From assembly GCA_019449555.1 (NCBI GenBank), contig JAGRPN010000243.1:1-32747 (forward strand): a stretch of DNA of 32,747 bases, read 5' to 3'. The notes beneath the pieces are model-generated. The model did no database searches and was not told the DNA's origin. It saw only the letters and a program-made list of their open reading frames with translations. Position numbers and translations under genes: made by a program. Source of the stretch: Ramlibacter sp. (GTDB lineage: Bacteria > Pseudomonadota > Gammaproteobacteria > Burkholderiales > Burkholderiaceae_C). The number at the start of each line of letters is the position of its first letter. The first letter of the stretch is position 1. Shown here in pieces: positions 31,439 through 32,747 of this stretch.

Positions 31439-32223
31439 TTGGCCGCTTTGCGCAAGAGCCAGTCAGCGTGATCCTCTACGAATATCCTTTCAACGAACGT
31501 ATTCGCACCTACCTGCGGCTGGAGCACCTGTTCCGCCGGCTCGGTGAACTGGTGCCGAGATCGCATCCGATCGACCACCACTATGCGCTCGCCACGATCT
31601 TCGAGGTGATGGACGTGGCGGCCCGGGCGGACCTGAAGTCCGACGTGATGAAGGACCTGGACAAGCAAAAGCAATTGCTCAACAGTTATCGCGGCAATCC
31701 CGCGATCGCCGAGACCGTGCTGGATGAAGTCGTCGGCCAGTTGGACCGCTGCTTTTCCACCCTGAACCTCCTGCCCGGCAAGGCCGGCCAGTCGCTCACC
31801 GAAAACGAATGGCTCATGAGCATCCGCAGCCGCGTGGGCATCCCCGGAGGTACCTGCGAGTTCGATTTGCCCGCGTATTACGCCTGGCAGCATCGCGACG
31901 CGCGCAAGCGGCAGGCCGACCTGGAACGCTGGGCCAACACGCTGGCGCCCCTGGTGGAATCGATCCACCTGCTGCTCAAGCTCCTGCGCGACTCCGGCAC
32001 GCCGCAAAAAGTCGTGGCGAGCCATGGCCAGTTGCAGCAAAACCTGCCGCAGGGCCGCGTGTTCCAGCTGCTGCGGCTGCGGCTGGACCCGACGCTCGGG
32101 CTCGTGCCTGAAATCAGCGGCAATCGCCTCATGGTTTCGGTGCGGCTGATGCGCCAGGAGGCCGCCGACCGGCTGCATGCAAGCAACGACAACGCACAGT
32201 TCGAACTCACGCTCTGTTCGTAA
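31435..32223 (+). CDS. zapD: cell division protein ZapD
   Basis: [25 protein letters not shown]...[16 protein letters not shown]...[12 protein letters not shown]. The start may be GTG 31468. Confidence 0.94.
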   Translation: MIGRFAQEPVSVILYEYPFNERIRTYLRLEHLFRRLGELVPRSHPIDHHYALATIFEVMDVAARADLKSDVMKDLDKQKQLLNSYRGNPAIAETVLDEVVGQLDRCFSTLNLLPGKAGQSLTENEWLMSIRSRVGIPGGTCEFDLPAYYAWQHRDARKRQADLERWANTLAPLVESIHLLLKLLRDSGTPQKVVASHGQLQQNLPQGRVFQLLRLRLDPTLGLVPEISGNRLMVSVRLMRQEAADRLHASNDNAQFELTLCS

Positions 32224-32233
32224 GGAGTCCGCC

Positions 32234-32428
32234 ATGGGAAAGCCGGACCGACCCGCCGATGCGAAGCCGCGCGTGGTGCGCTGCCCCGCGTGCGGCGGCG
32301 AAAGCATTTACGCGCCGTCCAACGCGTTCCGCCCGTTCTGTTCGGAGCGGTGCAAGAACATGGATCTGGGCGCATGGGCCAGCGAGCATTTCCGCGTGCC
32401 GGAAAAGCCCGAGCGCGAGGAAGATTGA
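32234..32428 (+). CDS. yacG: DNA gyrase inhibitor YacG (zinc-binding)
   Basis: [43 protein letters not shown] upstream. Confidence 0.95.
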   Translation: MGKPDRPADAKPRVVRCPACGGESIYAPSNAFRPFCSERCKNMDLGAWASEHFRVPEKPEREED

Positions 32429-32455
32429 ACACGCGCATCCCCACGGATGCCCGTC

Positions 32456-32747
32456 CTATTTGTGAGTCGGGCCGGCGAAACCCCGCTCCTGCGCGAACCA
32501 CTGGAGGACCGGGATCGTGCCCGGCAGGACCGGACCCACCTGCACGGGCAGGTTCTCCCAGGCGAACGACTGGCCTTCGTGCATGTGCAACTCGCCACGC
32601 CAGTCCAACACCTTGCAGAAATTCAGGCGCACGAGCGCATGGGGATAATCGACCCGCTCCACCCGCCAGTGACGGACGGCTCCGATCGTGATGCCGATCT
32701 CCTCCAGCAGTTCGCGCCGCAGAGCCTGCTCGACGGTATCACCGGAC
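32456..32747 (-). CDS. NUDIX hydrolase, partial (5' end outside the window)
   Basis: Minus-strand frame open to the window edge: SGDTVEQALRRELLEEIGITIGAVRHWRVERVDYPHALVRLNF (Nudix box). Confidence 0.88.
   Translation of the reverse strand, partial: SGDTVEQALRRELLEEIGITIGAVRHWRVERVDYPHALVRLNFCKVLDWRGELHMHEGQSFAWENLPVQVGPVLPGTIPVLQWFAQERGFAGPTHK

Overview
This 32.7 kb, high-GC window looks like chromosomal core genome from a betaproteobacterium, probably Burkholderiales/Comamonadaceae. That placement is inferred from gene content and order, not from a search. From start to end: the 3' end of a repeat-containing hypothetical gene; a small membrane ORF and a crotonase-family gene behind a promoter with a duplicated palindromic operator-like site; a minus-strand group (queF, alpha/beta hydrolase, prolyl-4-hydroxylase-like 2OG-Fe(II) oxygenase, yaaA, small membrane protein); hemA-prfA-prmC-grxD; an orphan Lon-like AAA+ ATPase; a compact minus-strand peptide ABC transporter operon carrying an N-formylglutamate amidohydrolase and an M20 amidohydrolase; a lytic transglycosylase and proS; divergent rppH and a CNP1-like gene; proB, obgE, rpmA and rplU; divergent ispB; tRNA-Pro(CGG); pilB-pilC-pilD-coaE-zapD-yacG; and a partial NUDIX gene. 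I saw no CRISPR array, transposase, integrase, phage module or defence island, and no convincing new multi-gene system. The items most worth a second look are: (1) an in-frame TAA at codon 51 of pilB; (2) a three-hairpin cassette with overlapping alternative folds between hemA and prfA; (3) a 5'-terminal hairpin in the rplU leader whose pairing is better in the transcribed strand; (4) a tandem-hairpin, attenuator-like element between rpmA and obgE; (5) the duplicated GTAAcTTAC operator-like site at about 877-913; and (6) a probable leaderless hemA promoter.
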